A stretch of DNA of 64,000 bases from Roseiarcus sp963829505 (GCA_963829505.1 CAWHIL010000001.1:434001-498000); one strand, 5' to 3'. Shown: positions 45,250-58,827, numbered from the stretch's first letter. The notes: a model not told the origin generated them from the sequence alone. Made by a program: numbers and translations.

Positions 45250-47418
45250 ATGGAACAGCCCGCCCCCCCGCCCCGCGAGGCGACGCCGCTTGATCCGGCT
45301 TTGCGCGCGCTTGGCGGCGTCGCCGCCTATTATCGCATCGGAGCCGACCCCGGGCAGATGCGGCGCGAACTGGCGTTGACGGATCGTCTGGCGGACGAAG
45401 GCGACCTGATCCGCGCCGCGAACCGCATCGGACTGAAAGCCCGGCTCGTCACCGGCGCCGACGCGCGCCGGATGGCGGGGCTTCCCACTCCGGCGATCGT
45501 TCGGCTCAGGAGCGGCGCGTTCTACGTGCTCGGCGGGCGCGGACCTTCCGGCCTCTGCCGGCTGATCGACCCGATCAGCCACGCAGCGATGGATATCACG
45601 GTCGAGGAGCTGACGCGCGAGACGGAAGGCCGGGCGCTCCTGATCGCCCGGCGGATCGGCGGCGCCGGGATCAGCCCGAAGGCTTTCGGGCTGCGCTGGT
45701 TCCTGCCGACCCTCTGGCGCTATCGCAAGCCTCTCGGACACGTGCTCGTGGCGTCGCTGTTCGTCCAGATCTTCGGGCTGACGACGCCCCTCGTCTTCCA
45801 GGTCATCGTCGACAAGGTTCTGACCCACCGCGGATACGACACGCTCTTTGTGATGATCGGCGCCCTCGTGGCGATCGGGCTGTTCGACGCCCTGCTCCAG
45901 TACCTGCGCGCCTACGCGCTCTCCCACACCACCAACCGGATCGACGTCGAGCTCGGGCAGCGGCTGTTCGGCCATCTCCTGCGCCTGCCCATGAGCTATT
46001 TCGAAACGCGCCCGGCCGGCCAGACGGTCGCGCGAATGCGCGAGCTCGAGACGATCCGCTCCTTCCTCACCGGGCAGGGCCTGTTCTCGGCGATCGATCT
46101 CGTGTTCGCCGTCGTCTATTTCGCCGTGATGTTCGCCTATTCCGCGCAGCTGACGCTGATTGCGCTCATCGGCCTGCCGGTCTACCTGCTCATCGGCTTT
46201 GCCGTGCGTCCGCCGCTGCGCGACCTCGTCAACGAGAAGTTCAATCGCGGCGCGGCGAGCCAGCAGTTCCTCGTCGAGACGGTCGTCGGGGCGGGCACGA
46301 TCAAGTCGGCCGCGGTCGAGCCGCTCATGCGCGCGCAATGGGAGGAAAAGCTCGCCGCTTACGTCAAGACCAGCTTCTCCGCCACCATGCTCGGGACCGG
46401 GGGCCAGCTCGGCATCCAGTACGTCAGCAAGGTGACGACGGCCGCCATTCTCCTCTTCGGCGCGAAGGCCGTGATCGACGGCGAACTCAGCGTAGGCGCG
46501 CTCGTCGCCTTCAACATGATCGCCTCGCAGGCGGTTCAGCCGATTCTGCGCCTGTCGCAGATCTGGCAGGATTTCCAGCAGGTGCAGATTTCGATCGAGC
46601 GTCTCGGCGACATTCTCAACGCGCCGCCCGAGCCTGCGCCCACGACCCGGCTGTCGCCGCCGACGCCCCGGGGCGCGATCGAGTTCCGCAACGTGAGCTT
46701 CCACTACCGTCCCGGCTCGCCCGACATTCTCAAGCAGATCTCCCTCAAGATCGAGCCGGGGGAGACCATCGGCGTCGTCGGCCCGTCCGGCTCCGGCAAG
46801 TCGACGCTGACCAAACTCGTGCAGCGCCTCTACCTGCCGACGGAGGGACAGGTGTTTCTCGACGGCGCGGATCTGAGCCAGGTCGACCCGGCGTGGCTCA
46901 GGAGCCACATCGGGGTGGTGTTGCAGGAGAACCTCCTGTTCAACCGCACCATTCACGAGAACATCGCCTTCGCCGATCCTGCGATGTCGCGAGCCAGGGT
47001 GATCGAGATCGCCCGGCTTGCCGGCGCCGACGAATTCATCGACAAGCTCGCCGAAGGCTACGACACCATGGTCGAGGAGCGCGGGGCCAACCTCTCCGGC
47101 GGGCAGCGCCAGCGCATCGCCATCGCCCGCGCGCTCGCCACCAACCCGCGCATCCTCATCTTCGACGAGGCCACCTCGGCGCTCGACTACGAGAGCGAGC
47201 GCATCATTCAGCGCAACATGCGCCGCATCGTCAAGAACCGGACGGTGATCGTCGTCGCCCACCGGCTCGCCGCGGTGCGCGGCTGCGACCGGATCGTCGG
47301 AATGGCGGACGGACGCATCGTCGAGATCGGTTCGCATGAGGAGCTCATCCGCCGTCCGGGCGGACTTTACGCCTACCTCTGGGGCCTGCAGGCGAACCCG
47401 ATGGAGATCGCCGCATGA
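45250..47418 (+). CDS. Type I secretion ABC transporter (HlyB-like, degenerate C39 domain)
   Basis: A 722-residue inner-membrane exporter. Residues 1-130 form a C39-like domain without the catalytic Cys (the site reads LGGVAAYYRI), so it recognises rather than cleaves its substrate, as in HlyB. The six-helix membrane domain (about 150-430) has VFQVIVDKVLTHRGYDTL. The ATPase has Walker A GPSGSGKST, signature NLSGGQRQRIAIARAL, Walker B ILIFDEATSALDYESE and switch His in VVAHRL. ATG 45250 is the first start giving the C39-like domain. It overlaps the adaptor gene by 4 bases. No RTX-type substrate or TolC gene is present in the window. Confidence 0.9.
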   Translation: MEQPAPPPREATPLDPALRALGGVAAYYRIGADPGQMRRELALTDRLADEGDLIRAANRIGLKARLVTGADARRMAGLPTPAIVRLRSGAFYVLGGRGPSGLCRLIDPISHAAMDITVEELTRETEGRALLIARRIGGAGISPKAFGLRWFLPTLWRYRKPLGHVLVASLFVQIFGLTTPLVFQVIVDKVLTHRGYDTLFVMIGALVAIGLFDALLQYLRAYALSHTTNRIDVELGQRLFGHLLRLPMSYFETRPAGQTVARMRELETIRSFLTGQGLFSAIDLVFAVVYFAVMFAYSAQLTLIALIGLPVYLLIGFAVRPPLRDLVNEKFNRGAASQQFLVETVVGAGTIKSAAVEPLMRAQWEEKLAAYVKTSFSATMLGTGGQLGIQYVSKVTTAAILLFGAKAVIDGELSVGALVAFNMIASQAVQPILRLSQIWQDFQQVQISIERLGDILNAPPEPAPTTRLSPPTPRGAIEFRNVSFHYRPGSPDILKQISLKIEPGETIGVVGPSGSGKSTLTKLVQRLYLPTEGQVFLDGADLSQVDPAWLRSHIGVVLQENLLFNRTIHENIAFADPAMSRARVIEIARLAGADEFIDKLAEGYDTMVEERGANLSGGQRQRIAIARALATNPRILIFDEATSALDYESERIIQRNMRRIVKNRTVIVVAHRLAAVRGCDRIVGMADGRIVEIGSHEELIRRPGGLYAYLWGLQANPMEIAA

Positions 47419-48912
47419 AGGAGGTCGCCCGCTCCATCGTCCCTGCCGAACCCGGCGCGGCGGCGATCCGCCGGGCCTCGTCGGCGCGGCCCTTTTTCGG
47501 GGCTTCGCGCGGCGCGGCGTCGGACCGCGAGTTTCTCGCGCCGGTCCTCGAGATCCTCGAGACGCCGGCCTCCCCGGTGCGGGTTGCGTTCCTGTGGACG
47601 ATTTGCGGGCTCGTCGCCGTCACGCTCGGCCTCGCCTGGTTCGGGCGCATCGACGTCGTCGCCGCAGCCCAGGGCAAGTTCGAGCCGACCGGACGGGTGA
47701 AGGTGATCGAGCCGGTGGAGACCGGGCGGGTCGCCGCCATTCATGTCGTCAACGACAGCGAGGTCAGGGCGGGAGACGTGCTCGTCGAGCTCGACCCCTC
47801 GGCGGCGAACGCCGACGTGAACGAGGCGAGAGCCAATCTCGCCTCCGCGGAGGCCGAGAGCGTGCGCCGCGGCGAGGCGCTCGCGGCGGGGCGCGCCCGC
47901 GACTTCGCGCCGCCGGCCGCCATCGCCTGGCCCGGCGACATCACGCCCGAGCTTCGCGCCCGCGAAGAGCGCGTGCTCGCCGCCGACCTCGGCCAGCTCG
48001 CGGCGACGGTCGCCTCGTTCGGGGCGCAGAAAGCGCAGAAGACGGCCGAGCGCGACATGCTCGAGGCGACCATCGCCAACCAGCAGCGGCTGGTTGCGAC
48101 GCTGCAGGAGCGCGTCGACATGCGCGCGAAGCTCCTCGCGTCGCAGTCGGGCGCGAAATCCGCGGTGATCGACGCGACCGAGACCCTGCAATACCAGGAG
48201 ACCCAGCTCGCCCTCCAGCAGGGCCAGCTCGCCTCGGCCGCCACCGGCCTCGACGTCGTCGCGCGCAACTCCGAGAAGGCCGTGCAGTCGTTCCTCTCGG
48301 ACGAGGCGGGCAAGCTCGAGGCGGCCGAGCGGCAGGCGGAGGAAAGCCGGCAGCGCCTCGCCAAGGCGCAGGCGCTTGTCGATCATCTGACGCTCAAGGC
48401 GCCGATCGACGGGCGCGTGCAATCGTCGGTCGTCACCAATATCGGGCAGGTGGTCACGAGCGGGCAGGAGGTCATGCGGATCGTGCCGCAGGAACTCGCG
48501 GCTCGAGATCGAGGCTTATGTGCTCAATCGCGACATCGGCTTCGTCCACGTCGGACAGCCGGCGGTGATCAAGGTCGAATCCTTTCCCTTCACCCGCTAC
48601 GGATCGGTCAAGGCCAGGGTCGTCAGGATCGCCCAGGACGCGATCCCCTCCCCCGACGCCAGCGCCATCGAGGGCGACCCCGCCCGCGCCTCCAACGCCG
48701 CCGGCTTCGCGGGCGGCGAACGCATGCAGAACCTCGTGTTCGCAGTCGAGCTCGAACCCGAGGTCTCGACCATCGCCGTCGACGGAGCGGAGCGCCCGAT
48801 CACCTCCGGCATGGCCGCGACGGTCGAAATCAAGACAGGCTCGCGGCGCCTCATCGAGTACGTCTTCTCGCCGCTCGTCGAGGTCGCCTCGCGCGCCATG
48901 CGCGAGCGCTGA
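47415..48912 (+). pseudogene. Type I secretion membrane-fusion protein (HlyD-like), frameshifted
   Basis: The N-terminal part has one membrane segment (FLWTICGLVAVTLGLAWFG), a lipoyl-like half (GKFEPTGRVKVIEPVETGRV) and a long coiled coil (about 115-320). After IVPQELA the expected beta-barrel domain, LEIEAYVLNRDIGFVHVGQ through FPFTRYGSVKARVVRI, lies in the next frame, because of an extra G near 48500. Removing one base gives a 498-residue HlyD of normal architecture. As read, the protein would lack its C-terminal periplasmic domain and secretion would fail. A sequencing error is plausible, since the ABC partner is intact. Confidence 0.85.
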
Positions 48913-48943
48913 CGGGGCTGCAAAAGCCCGGCTCCGCGGCCGC

Positions 48944-49417
48944 CTACGCCCCCACGGCGCTGGCCGCCCGCGTCTCATCCTCGCGGATCACGTCCCGGAG
49001 GCGCAGGAGCTGCGCCTCGAGCGCGTCGAGCTCCGCCTCGCCGAGCCGCGCGAACGTCTCGGCCAGCCAGGACTTTTGCGCGGCGATCGCCTTTTCCGCC
49101 ATCGTCCGGCCTGCGTCGGTGAGGTGGATCGAATGCTGCCGCCGGTCGGAAGCCAGCGAACGGCGCTCGACGAAGCCGGCCGCCTCGAGGCGATCGAGGA
49201 GCCCCGAGATGTTGCCCTTGGTGACGTAGAGACGCTTGGCGAGCTCCTGCTGGTTCATGCCCTCCTGCTCGGTCAGCGTGGTCAGCACGTCGCATTGCGG
49301 GATCGATACGCCGATCATGCGCAGGCGGTCGCTGACCGCGGCGTGCATGCGCGCCTCGAGGCGGATGAGGCGCAGCCAGACTCGCATGGCGCGTTCGTTG
49401 TTCGTGGGGTTGGGCAT
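48944..49417 (-). CDS. MarR-family transcriptional regulator
   Basis: A 157-residue winged helix-turn-helix protein. NQQELAKRLYVTKGNISGLL is the recognition region and ERRSLASDRRQHSIHLTDAG the wing (the DRR motif is typical). MarR proteins are dimeric repressors released by small phenolic, acyl-CoA or oxidant ligands. It is divergent from the fatty acyl-CoA ligase at 49585 with 167 bases between the starts, so an acyl or aryl-CoA ligand and control of that gene are likely. Confidence 0.9.
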   Translation of the reverse strand: MPNPTNNERAMRVWLRLIRLEARMHAAVSDRLRMIGVSIPQCDVLTTLTEQEGMNQQELAKRLYVTKGNISGLLDRLEAAGFVERRSLASDRRQHSIHLTDAGRTMAEKAIAAQKSWLAETFARLGEAELDALEAQLLRLRDVIREDETRAASAVGA

Positions 49418-49584
49418 CGGCGTCTCTTTCTATGGTCGTCCGCTGGCGTCGGGCGGCCGGCCTCGCTCGGCCTCGCTCATGGGGGTGGCCATCGCGCTGG
49501 CGTTTTTCGTGGGTCACACTATAGACATGAACAATCTGCGCGCACGGATCAAGCCGCGCGCGTCGCCGATTGGAGGACGCCCCC

Positions 49585-51213
<1,629 letters not shown>

Positions 51214-51273
51214 GGCGTTCGCGCGGCTGATCGGGAGCACGGGAACGAAAGCGTCTTCGCCGCGCCGGCCTCG

Positions 51274-51858
51274 TCAGGCGGCGCTCTTCCTGGCGCGTGT
51301 CGTGGCGCGCGCAAGGATCGCGTCGGCGAGGGACGGCAGGCTCGCGTCTTTGGCGGCTCGCCCAGCGTCGGCGACGAACTTCATCATCTGCTCGCTGTTT
51401 GGATCCCCCCGCTCGCGTCTCTGGCCGAGCTGCGCAAGAAAGCCGTTCGCGGTGCGGTAGAAATAGCCGTCGACGAACATCGCCTCCTGGCCGGGCCGCC
51501 GCACGGCGAAGGCGTAGAGCGCGGCCTCGGGAAGATACGGCGAAATGGAGACGATGCTGTCGTCCGGACCCCGGCCCTCGACGCCGGCGAACGCCGGCGG
51601 AGCGACTTCCGCGGCCTCGGCGATGGCGCGCAGAAGCGAGCTTGCCGAATGGCCGTTGAGCTCGATGCGGGCGCTCGGCTGCGCAAGGCGCTGAACCTCG
51701 CTCGCGGCGACGCGCAACGCGATCAGACGGCGCGCCTCGTTCCCGGCGATCGCGGCGAGTTCGGCGCGCACCAGCGACCAGTAACGCTTCTTTCCGAGCG
51801 ACCGCGTGACGTCGCGCAGGCCCTCTGCGAAAAGCTCGATTTCCGTCCGCTTCGACAT
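51274..51858 (-). CDS. Hypothetical protein
   Basis: A 194-residue soluble protein I do not recognise. It is Arg/Ala-rich, predominantly helical at both ends (residues 5-60 and 145-190) with a middle part that looks beta-rich (DSIVSISPYLPEAALYAFAV; AMFVDGYFYRTANGF). The C-terminus is basic (RATTRARKSAA). Its ATG at 51858 faces the rimP promoter region, so the two are divergently transcribed. Confidence 0.65.
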   Translation of the reverse strand: MSKRTEIELFAEGLRDVTRSLGKKRYWSLVRAELAAIAGNEARRLIALRVAASEVQRLAQPSARIELNGHSASSLLRAIAEAAEVAPPAFAGVEGRGPDDSIVSISPYLPEAALYAFAVRRPGQEAMFVDGYFYRTANGFLAQLGQRRERGDPNSEQMMKFVADAGRAAKDASLPSLADAILARATTRARKSAA

Positions 51859-51926
51859 GCCCGGCCCCCACGGCCCCCGTCCACAATCGCCTGCGAAAGC
51901 CCTTCAAGATTCCGGACGGTTCCGCC

Positions 51927-51955
51927 TTGCGCGGACGAGGCCCTTGTACTATATG
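51927..51955 (+). promoter_or_regulatory. Possible promoter of the rimP-nusA-infB operon
   Basis: TTGCGC at 51927-51932 and TATATG at 51950-51955 are 17 bases apart, a plausible sigma70-type pair in an otherwise GC-rich region. A start near 51962 would give a leader of about 95 bases containing the hairpin at 52008. Confidence 0.4.
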
Positions 51956-52007
51956 GCGTTTAACAACATCTCATAGCCTCCCGTCGGATTGATGGAAGGA
52001 CAGTTTG

Positions 52008-52040
52008 AGAGTGGGCCCCGGACGGGACCCGCTCTTTTTT
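52008..52040 (+). terminator. Terminator-like hairpin in the rimP-nusA leader (attenuator candidate)
   Basis: AGAGTGGG (52008-52015) pairs with CCCGCTCT (52028-52035) with one G-U. CCC (52016-52018) and GGG (52024-52026) extend the stem past a bulged A. TCTTTTTT follows directly. This is a complete intrinsic terminator 16 bases before the rimP start, with no upstream plus-strand gene to terminate, so it must act on the operon's own leader. Confidence 0.7.
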
Positions 52041-52055
52041 ATTGCCGCGAGGTCC

Positions 52056-52739
52056 ATGGTCGACTTGACGCCCCCTGAAGCCGCCGGCGCGCCAGACGCG
52101 CTCGACGAACCGCGCCTGATCGAGGACGCGGGCGTCGCCCTGCGCATCGGCCGGATCGCCGCGCCCGTGCTGCACGATCTCGGCTTGCGGCTCGTGCGGG
52201 TGAAGATTTCGGCGGCGTCCGGCGCGACCCTTCAGATCATGGCCGAACGGCCGGACGGCCTGATGACGATCGAGGACTGCGAGAAGGCGAGCGAGGCGTT
52301 GTCTCCGGTGTTCGACGCGGAGAACGTCATGCGGGACGCCTACCGGCTCGAGATGTCGTCGCCGGGGATCGATCGCCCGCTGGTGCGCCGCTCGGACTTC
52401 GAGCGCGCCGTCGGTCACGAGGCGAAAATCGAGATGACGACGCCGATCGACGGCCGCAAGCGGTTCCGCGGCCGTCTCGAATCCGTCGCCGCCGGGCCGG
52501 ATGGCGTGTCGGCGCGGCTCGCGGTGACGGCCGAGGACGGGAGCGAGACGGTCGTCGAGCTTCCGGTCGCGGCGATGAGCGAGGCCCGGCTGGTCTTGAC
52601 GGACGCGCTGGTTCGCGCCGCGCTGCGGCGGGAAAAGACCGCGCTCAAGGAAGCCAAGCGCCGCGAACGCCCCGCGAGAACGACCAAGGCGACGGAGAGC
52701 CGCGGCCCGCGGCGGAGCCCGGACGCCGGGAAAGACTGA
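52056..52739 (+). CDS. rimP: Ribosome maturation factor RimP
   Basis: A 227-residue protein required for 30S subunit maturation. The N-terminal alpha/beta domain has LRLVRVKISAASGATLQIMA and TIEDCEKASEALSPVFD. The diagnostic YRLEMSSPGIDRPLVRRSDF follows, then an SH3-like C-terminal domain and a basic tail rich in Arg and Lys. ATG 52056 lies just after the leader hairpin's T tract. It is the first gene of the rimP-nusA-ylxR-infB block; nusA begins 19 bases after its stop. Confidence 0.93.
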   Translation: MVDLTPPEAAGAPDALDEPRLIEDAGVALRIGRIAAPVLHDLGLRLVRVKISAASGATLQIMAERPDGLMTIEDCEKASEALSPVFDAENVMRDAYRLEMSSPGIDRPLVRRSDFERAVGHEAKIEMTTPIDGRKRFRGRLESVAAGPDGVSARLAVTAEDGSETVVELPVAAMSEARLVLTDALVRAALRREKTALKEAKRRERPARTTKATESRGPRRSPDAGKD

Positions 52740-52758
52740 GAAAGCAAGGAGACAAGAC

Positions 52759-54357
52759 ATGGCCGTCAGCGCCAACAAACTCGAACTCCTGCAGATCGTC
52801 GACGCCGTCGCGCGCGAGAAGTCGATCGACCGGTCGATCGTTCTCGCCTCGATGGAGGACGCGCTGCAGAAGGCGGCGCGCTCCCGCTACGGACAGGAAA
52901 CCGAGGTCCGCTGCGAGATCAACCCGCGCACCGGAGAAACACGCTTCTGGCGGCTGATGCTCGTCGTCGAGGACATCGACAACGCCTGGACGCAGATCTC
53001 TCTCGCCGACGCGCAGAAGCAGAACCCGTCGGCGCAGGTCGGCGACTGGATCCGCGACGAGCAGCCGCTTCCGCCCTTCGATCTCGGGCGCATTCCCGCC
53101 CAGGCCTCCAAGCAGGTGCTGGTGCAGAAGATCCGCGAGGCCGAGCGCGACAAGCAGTACGACGTGTTCAAGGACAGGATCGGCGAGATCATCAACGGCC
53201 AGGTCAAGCGGGTCGAATACGGCAACGTCGTGGTCGACCTCGGCGGGGCGGGCGGCGAGGCGGTGGTGCGGCGCGACGAGATGATCCCGCGCGAGATGTT
53301 CCGTCCCGGCGACCGCATCCGCGCCTTCGTCTACGACGTCAGGCGTGAAGCCCGCGGTCCGCAGATCTTCCTGTCCCGCACGCACCCGCAGTTCACCTCC
53401 AAGCTCTTCACCCAGGAGGTGCCCGAGATTTACGACGGCATCGTCGAGGTGAGGGCGGTGGCGCGCGATCCCGGCTCGCGCGCCAAGATCGCCGTGATTT
53501 CGAACGATTCGTCGATCGACCCAGTCGGCGCCTGCGTCGGCATGCGCGGTTCGCGCGTGCAGGCGGTGGTCAACGAATTGCAGGGCGAGAAGATCGACAT
53601 CATCCCCTGGTCGCCCGACGCCGCGACCTTCATCGTCAACGCCCTCCAGCCCGCCGAGGTGATGAAGGTCGTGCTCGATGAAGATTCGACCCGGATCGAG
53701 GTCGTCGTCCCCGACGATCAGCTGTCGCTCGCCATCGGCCGCCGCGGCCAGAACGTTCGCCTGGCCTCGCAGCTGACCGGCTGGGACATCGACATCCTGA
53801 CCGAAGCCGAGGAGTCGGAGCGCCGCCAGAAGGAATTCGCCGAGCGCACGAGCCACTTCATGGCGGCCCTCGACGTCGACGAGACGGTGGCGCAGCTTCT
53901 CGCCTCCGAAGGCTTCCGGACAGTCGACGAACTCGCCTATGTCGAACCTCGCGAACTCGCCACGATCGAAGGTTTCGACGACGAAACCGCGGCCGAGATC
54001 CAGACGCGGGCGCAGAACCATCTGGCTGCGATCGAGGCGGAACTCGACGACCGGCGCAAGGCGCTCGGCGTGGCCGACGAACTCAAGGACGTCGAGGGCA
54101 TGACGACGGCGATGCTGGTCAAGCTCGGCGAGAACGGCGTCAAGACGCTCGAGGACCTCGCCGATTGCGCGAGCGACGATCTCGTCGGCTGGACCGAGGG
54201 CGACCAGGTCAGGCCGGGCTATCTCGCCGGCTTCGAAGTGACCCGCGCCCAGGCGGACGCCATGATCCTCGACGCGCGCGTTCGCGCCGGCTGGATCGAG
54301 GCGCTGCCGCCCGCGCCGGAAGGCGGAGAGCCGCCCGAAGAGGGCGAGGCGGCCTGA
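52759..54357 (+). CDS. nusA: Transcription termination/antitermination factor NusA
   Basis: A 532-residue RNA polymerase-binding protein. It shows an N-terminal polymerase-binding domain (1-130), S1 domain (NGQVKRVEYGNVVVDLGGAG), two KH domains (CVGMRGSRVQAVVNELQGEK; AIGRRGQNVRLASQLTGWD) and two acidic helix-hairpin-helix C-terminal repeats (about 350-510), as in other alphaproteobacteria. ATG 52759 has a strong aaggaga site. NusA is a candidate regulator of its own leader attenuator at 52008. Confidence 0.96.
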   Translation: MAVSANKLELLQIVDAVAREKSIDRSIVLASMEDALQKAARSRYGQETEVRCEINPRTGETRFWRLMLVVEDIDNAWTQISLADAQKQNPSAQVGDWIRDEQPLPPFDLGRIPAQASKQVLVQKIREAERDKQYDVFKDRIGEIINGQVKRVEYGNVVVDLGGAGGEAVVRRDEMIPREMFRPGDRIRAFVYDVRREARGPQIFLSRTHPQFTSKLFTQEVPEIYDGIVEVRAVARDPGSRAKIAVISNDSSIDPVGACVGMRGSRVQAVVNELQGEKIDIIPWSPDAATFIVNALQPAEVMKVVLDEDSTRIEVVVPDDQLSLAIGRRGQNVRLASQLTGWDIDILTEAEESERRQKEFAERTSHFMAALDVDETVAQLLASEGFRTVDELAYVEPRELATIEGFDDETAAEIQTRAQNHLAAIEAELDDRRKALGVADELKDVEGMTTAMLVKLGENGVKTLEDLADCASDDLVGWTEGDQVRPGYLAGFEVTRAQADAMILDARVRAGWIEALPPAPEGGEPPEEGEAA

Positions 54358-54372
54358 CGGCGCGGAACGGAT

Positions 54373-55095
54373 TTGCGACCTTTGCGAGCGCGTGCGTCGA
54401 GCGATGAGGGCGGGTCCGAGCGGACTTGCGTCGCCACGGGGGCCAAGGGGCCGCCGGAGGCCATGCTTCGCTTCGCGCTCGGCCCCGACGGCGCGGTCGT
54501 GCCCGACATCCGCCGCAAGCTGCCGGGACGGGGCGTGTGGACCGACCTCAGCGCCGACGCCGTTCGCCGCGCCGCCGCCAAGGGCGCCTTCGCCCGCGCC
54601 TTCCGCGCCAGGGCCGACGCAAAGCCCGATCTCGCGGACATCGTGGACGCCCTCCTCGAGAGCGACGCGTTGCAGTCGCTGGCGATCGCCAACAAGGCCG
54701 GACTTGTCGTCGCCGGCGCCTTCAAGGTCGACGAAATGCTTGTCAACGCAGGCGCCGCCGCCCTCATTCACGCCTCGGACGGAGCAACCGACGGGGCCGC
54801 CAAGCGCGAGCAGGCGCTCAGAACACGGCAGGGCGACGCCGACTCCCTGGTGGCGCGGATCAATCTCTTCTCCTCGGCGCAATTGGGTTTGGCATTGGGG
54901 AAGGCAAATGTGATACATGCTGCCGTCAAATCCGGCGCCGCGGCGTCGGCCTTTCTGGCGCGGGCCGACCGCCTGCGCCGTTATCGCGCAAGCGCGGCAG
55001 ACGCGAAGGTTCGGAGCGGCGGCGAAAGGGCCTCCGCCGAAATTCGGCGCGGCGTGACGGGACAGGACGAATTGGCTAAGAAGCCAACCAATTAG
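54373..55095 (+). CDS. YlxR/DUF448 RNA-binding protein with L7Ae-like C-terminal domain
   Basis: A 240-residue protein always found between nusA and infB. The YlxR domain carries SERTCVATGAKGPPEAMLRF and VVPDIRRKLPGRGVWTDLS, residues that form the conserved basic RNA-binding surface. A second domain (about 95-190) looks like an L7Ae/L30e fold (ALQSLAIANKAGLVVAGAFK). TTG 54373 is the most likely start; no ATG precedes the conserved motif in this frame. It is separated by 15 bases from nusA and 8 bases from infB. Confidence 0.88.
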   Translation: MRPLRARASSDEGGSERTCVATGAKGPPEAMLRFALGPDGAVVPDIRRKLPGRGVWTDLSADAVRRAAAKGAFARAFRARADAKPDLADIVDALLESDALQSLAIANKAGLVVAGAFKVDEMLVNAGAAALIHASDGATDGAAKREQALRTRQGDADSLVARINLFSSAQLGLALGKANVIHAAVKSGAAASAFLARADRLRRYRASAADAKVRSGGERASAEIRRGVTGQDELAKKPTN

Positions 55096-55103
55096 GATTG
55101 GGC

Positions 55104-57722
<2,619 letters not shown>

Positions 57723-57770
57723 CGGGCGTGCGGCCGTCGGGAGGCCGTCGCTCATGAGAGGCCAAGTCAC

Positions 57771-58337
57771 GTGAGAGGGCATGTCACGCGCGCCGCCGAG
57801 GGTTTCGACCGCCGGGCTTTCACGGTGGCCGAGATCCTGCGCATGCAGGACGCGGGCATCATCGCGGAAGACGAAAACTTCGAGCTGATCGAGGGCGAGA
57901 TTGTTCCGATGCAGGCGAAGTCGCACGCTCACGAACTGATCAAATCCGCTCTGACGATCGCGATCGCCCGGGCGCTGCCCGACCCTCTGTGGATGGGGGT
58001 CGAGTCGACGCTCTATCTGAGCCCGAACACTTTCGTCGAGCCCGACCTCACCGTCTACCCGAAGGGGCCGAAGCTCGAGGACGTGAAGGGCAGGGACATC
58101 CTGCTTGCGATCGAGGTCGCCGCGACGAGCCTCGCCTACGATCGGGGCCTCAAGGCCGAGCTCTACGCCCGCTACGGGGTCAACGAACTCTGGGTGGTCG
58201 ACGCCGCGCGGCGCGCGGCCTTTGTCCACCAGGGGCCGGAGGCAGGCTCGTGGCGCTCGATCGTCGAGCGTCCGCCCGAGGAGTCGCTGACGCTCGCCGC
58301 CCTGCCCGATTTCTCCATCCGGCTTGCGACGGTCTAG
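57771..58337 (+). CDS. Uma2-family (DUF820) putative nuclease inserted between infB and rbfA
   Basis: A 188-residue protein with the DUF820/Uma2 pattern: FELIEGEIVPMQ near residue 45, VEPDLTVYPKG near 90 and LLAIEVAATSLAYDRGLKAELYARYGVNELWVVD. The Glu-Pro-Asp and Ile-Glu-Val residues fit a PD-(D/E)xK nuclease core, but biochemical activity of the family is poorly established. GTG 57771 opens MRGHVTRAAEG. It sits inside the normally contiguous infB-rbfA pair on the same strand, so it is presumably carried by the operon transcript. Confidence 0.85.
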   Translation: MRGHVTRAAEGFDRRAFTVAEILRMQDAGIIAEDENFELIEGEIVPMQAKSHAHELIKSALTIAIARALPDPLWMGVESTLYLSPNTFVEPDLTVYPKGPKLEDVKGRDILLAIEVAATSLAYDRGLKAELYARYGVNELWVVDAARRAAFVHQGPEAGSWRSIVERPPEESLTLAALPDFSIRLATV

Positions 58338-58407
58338 GCGCCAAAAGCCGGCCGGCGCGCGCTCTCCCACAGATTCTGTCGCGCTATCGAGCGCGAGGAC
58401 CCCACGA

Positions 58408-58827
58408 ATGTCCCGATCCTCTTCGAAGTCCCATGCGCCGACCCATCGTCTCGAACGGGTGGGCGAATTGATCCGCCACGCCGTGGCGGAGATCCTCGCC
58501 CGCGGCGACATGCCCGACGCCGCGCTCGACCGCCATCCGGTCACTGTCCCCGTCGTGCGGATGTCGCCCGATCTCAAGCTCGCGACCGTCGTCGTGATGC
58601 CGCTCGGCGGACGCGACGCCGCCGCGACCCTCGACGCGCTGAACCGGCACAAGAAGGAACTGCGGACGCTGATCGCCCACAGGGTCAACCTGAAGTTCGC
58701 GCCCGATCTGCGTTTCGTGCTCGATTCGAGCTTCGAGGCGCAGGAGCGCATCGACGCGCTCCTGAAGTCGCCCGTCGTCGCCCGGGATCTCGCCCCCCAT
58801 CCCGAATCCGGGGAGGACGAGGCGTGA
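58408..58827 (+). CDS. rbfA: Ribosome-binding factor A
   Basis: A 139-residue KH-type protein that binds the 30S subunit during 16S rRNA 5'-end maturation and cold adaptation. RLERVGELIRHAVAEILARG, VTVPVVRMSPDLKLATVVVM and RFVLDSSFEAQERIDALL are family blocks. I chose ATG 58408 because the frame upstream is not conserved. Its stop overlaps the truB GTG by 4 bases, giving tight coupling. Confidence 0.94.
   Translation: MSRSSSKSHAPTHRLERVGELIRHAVAEILARGDMPDAALDRHPVTVPVVRMSPDLKLATVVVMPLGGRDAAATLDALNRHKKELRTLIAHRVNLKFAPDLRFVLDSSFEAQERIDALLKSPVVARDLAPHPESGEDEA

Noticed and set aside
45250..47418. Bacteriocin-processing C39 peptidase exporter
   Set aside because: The catalytic cysteine motif of C39 peptidases is absent, and no double-glycine leader peptide gene is nearby; it is an HlyB-type exporter.
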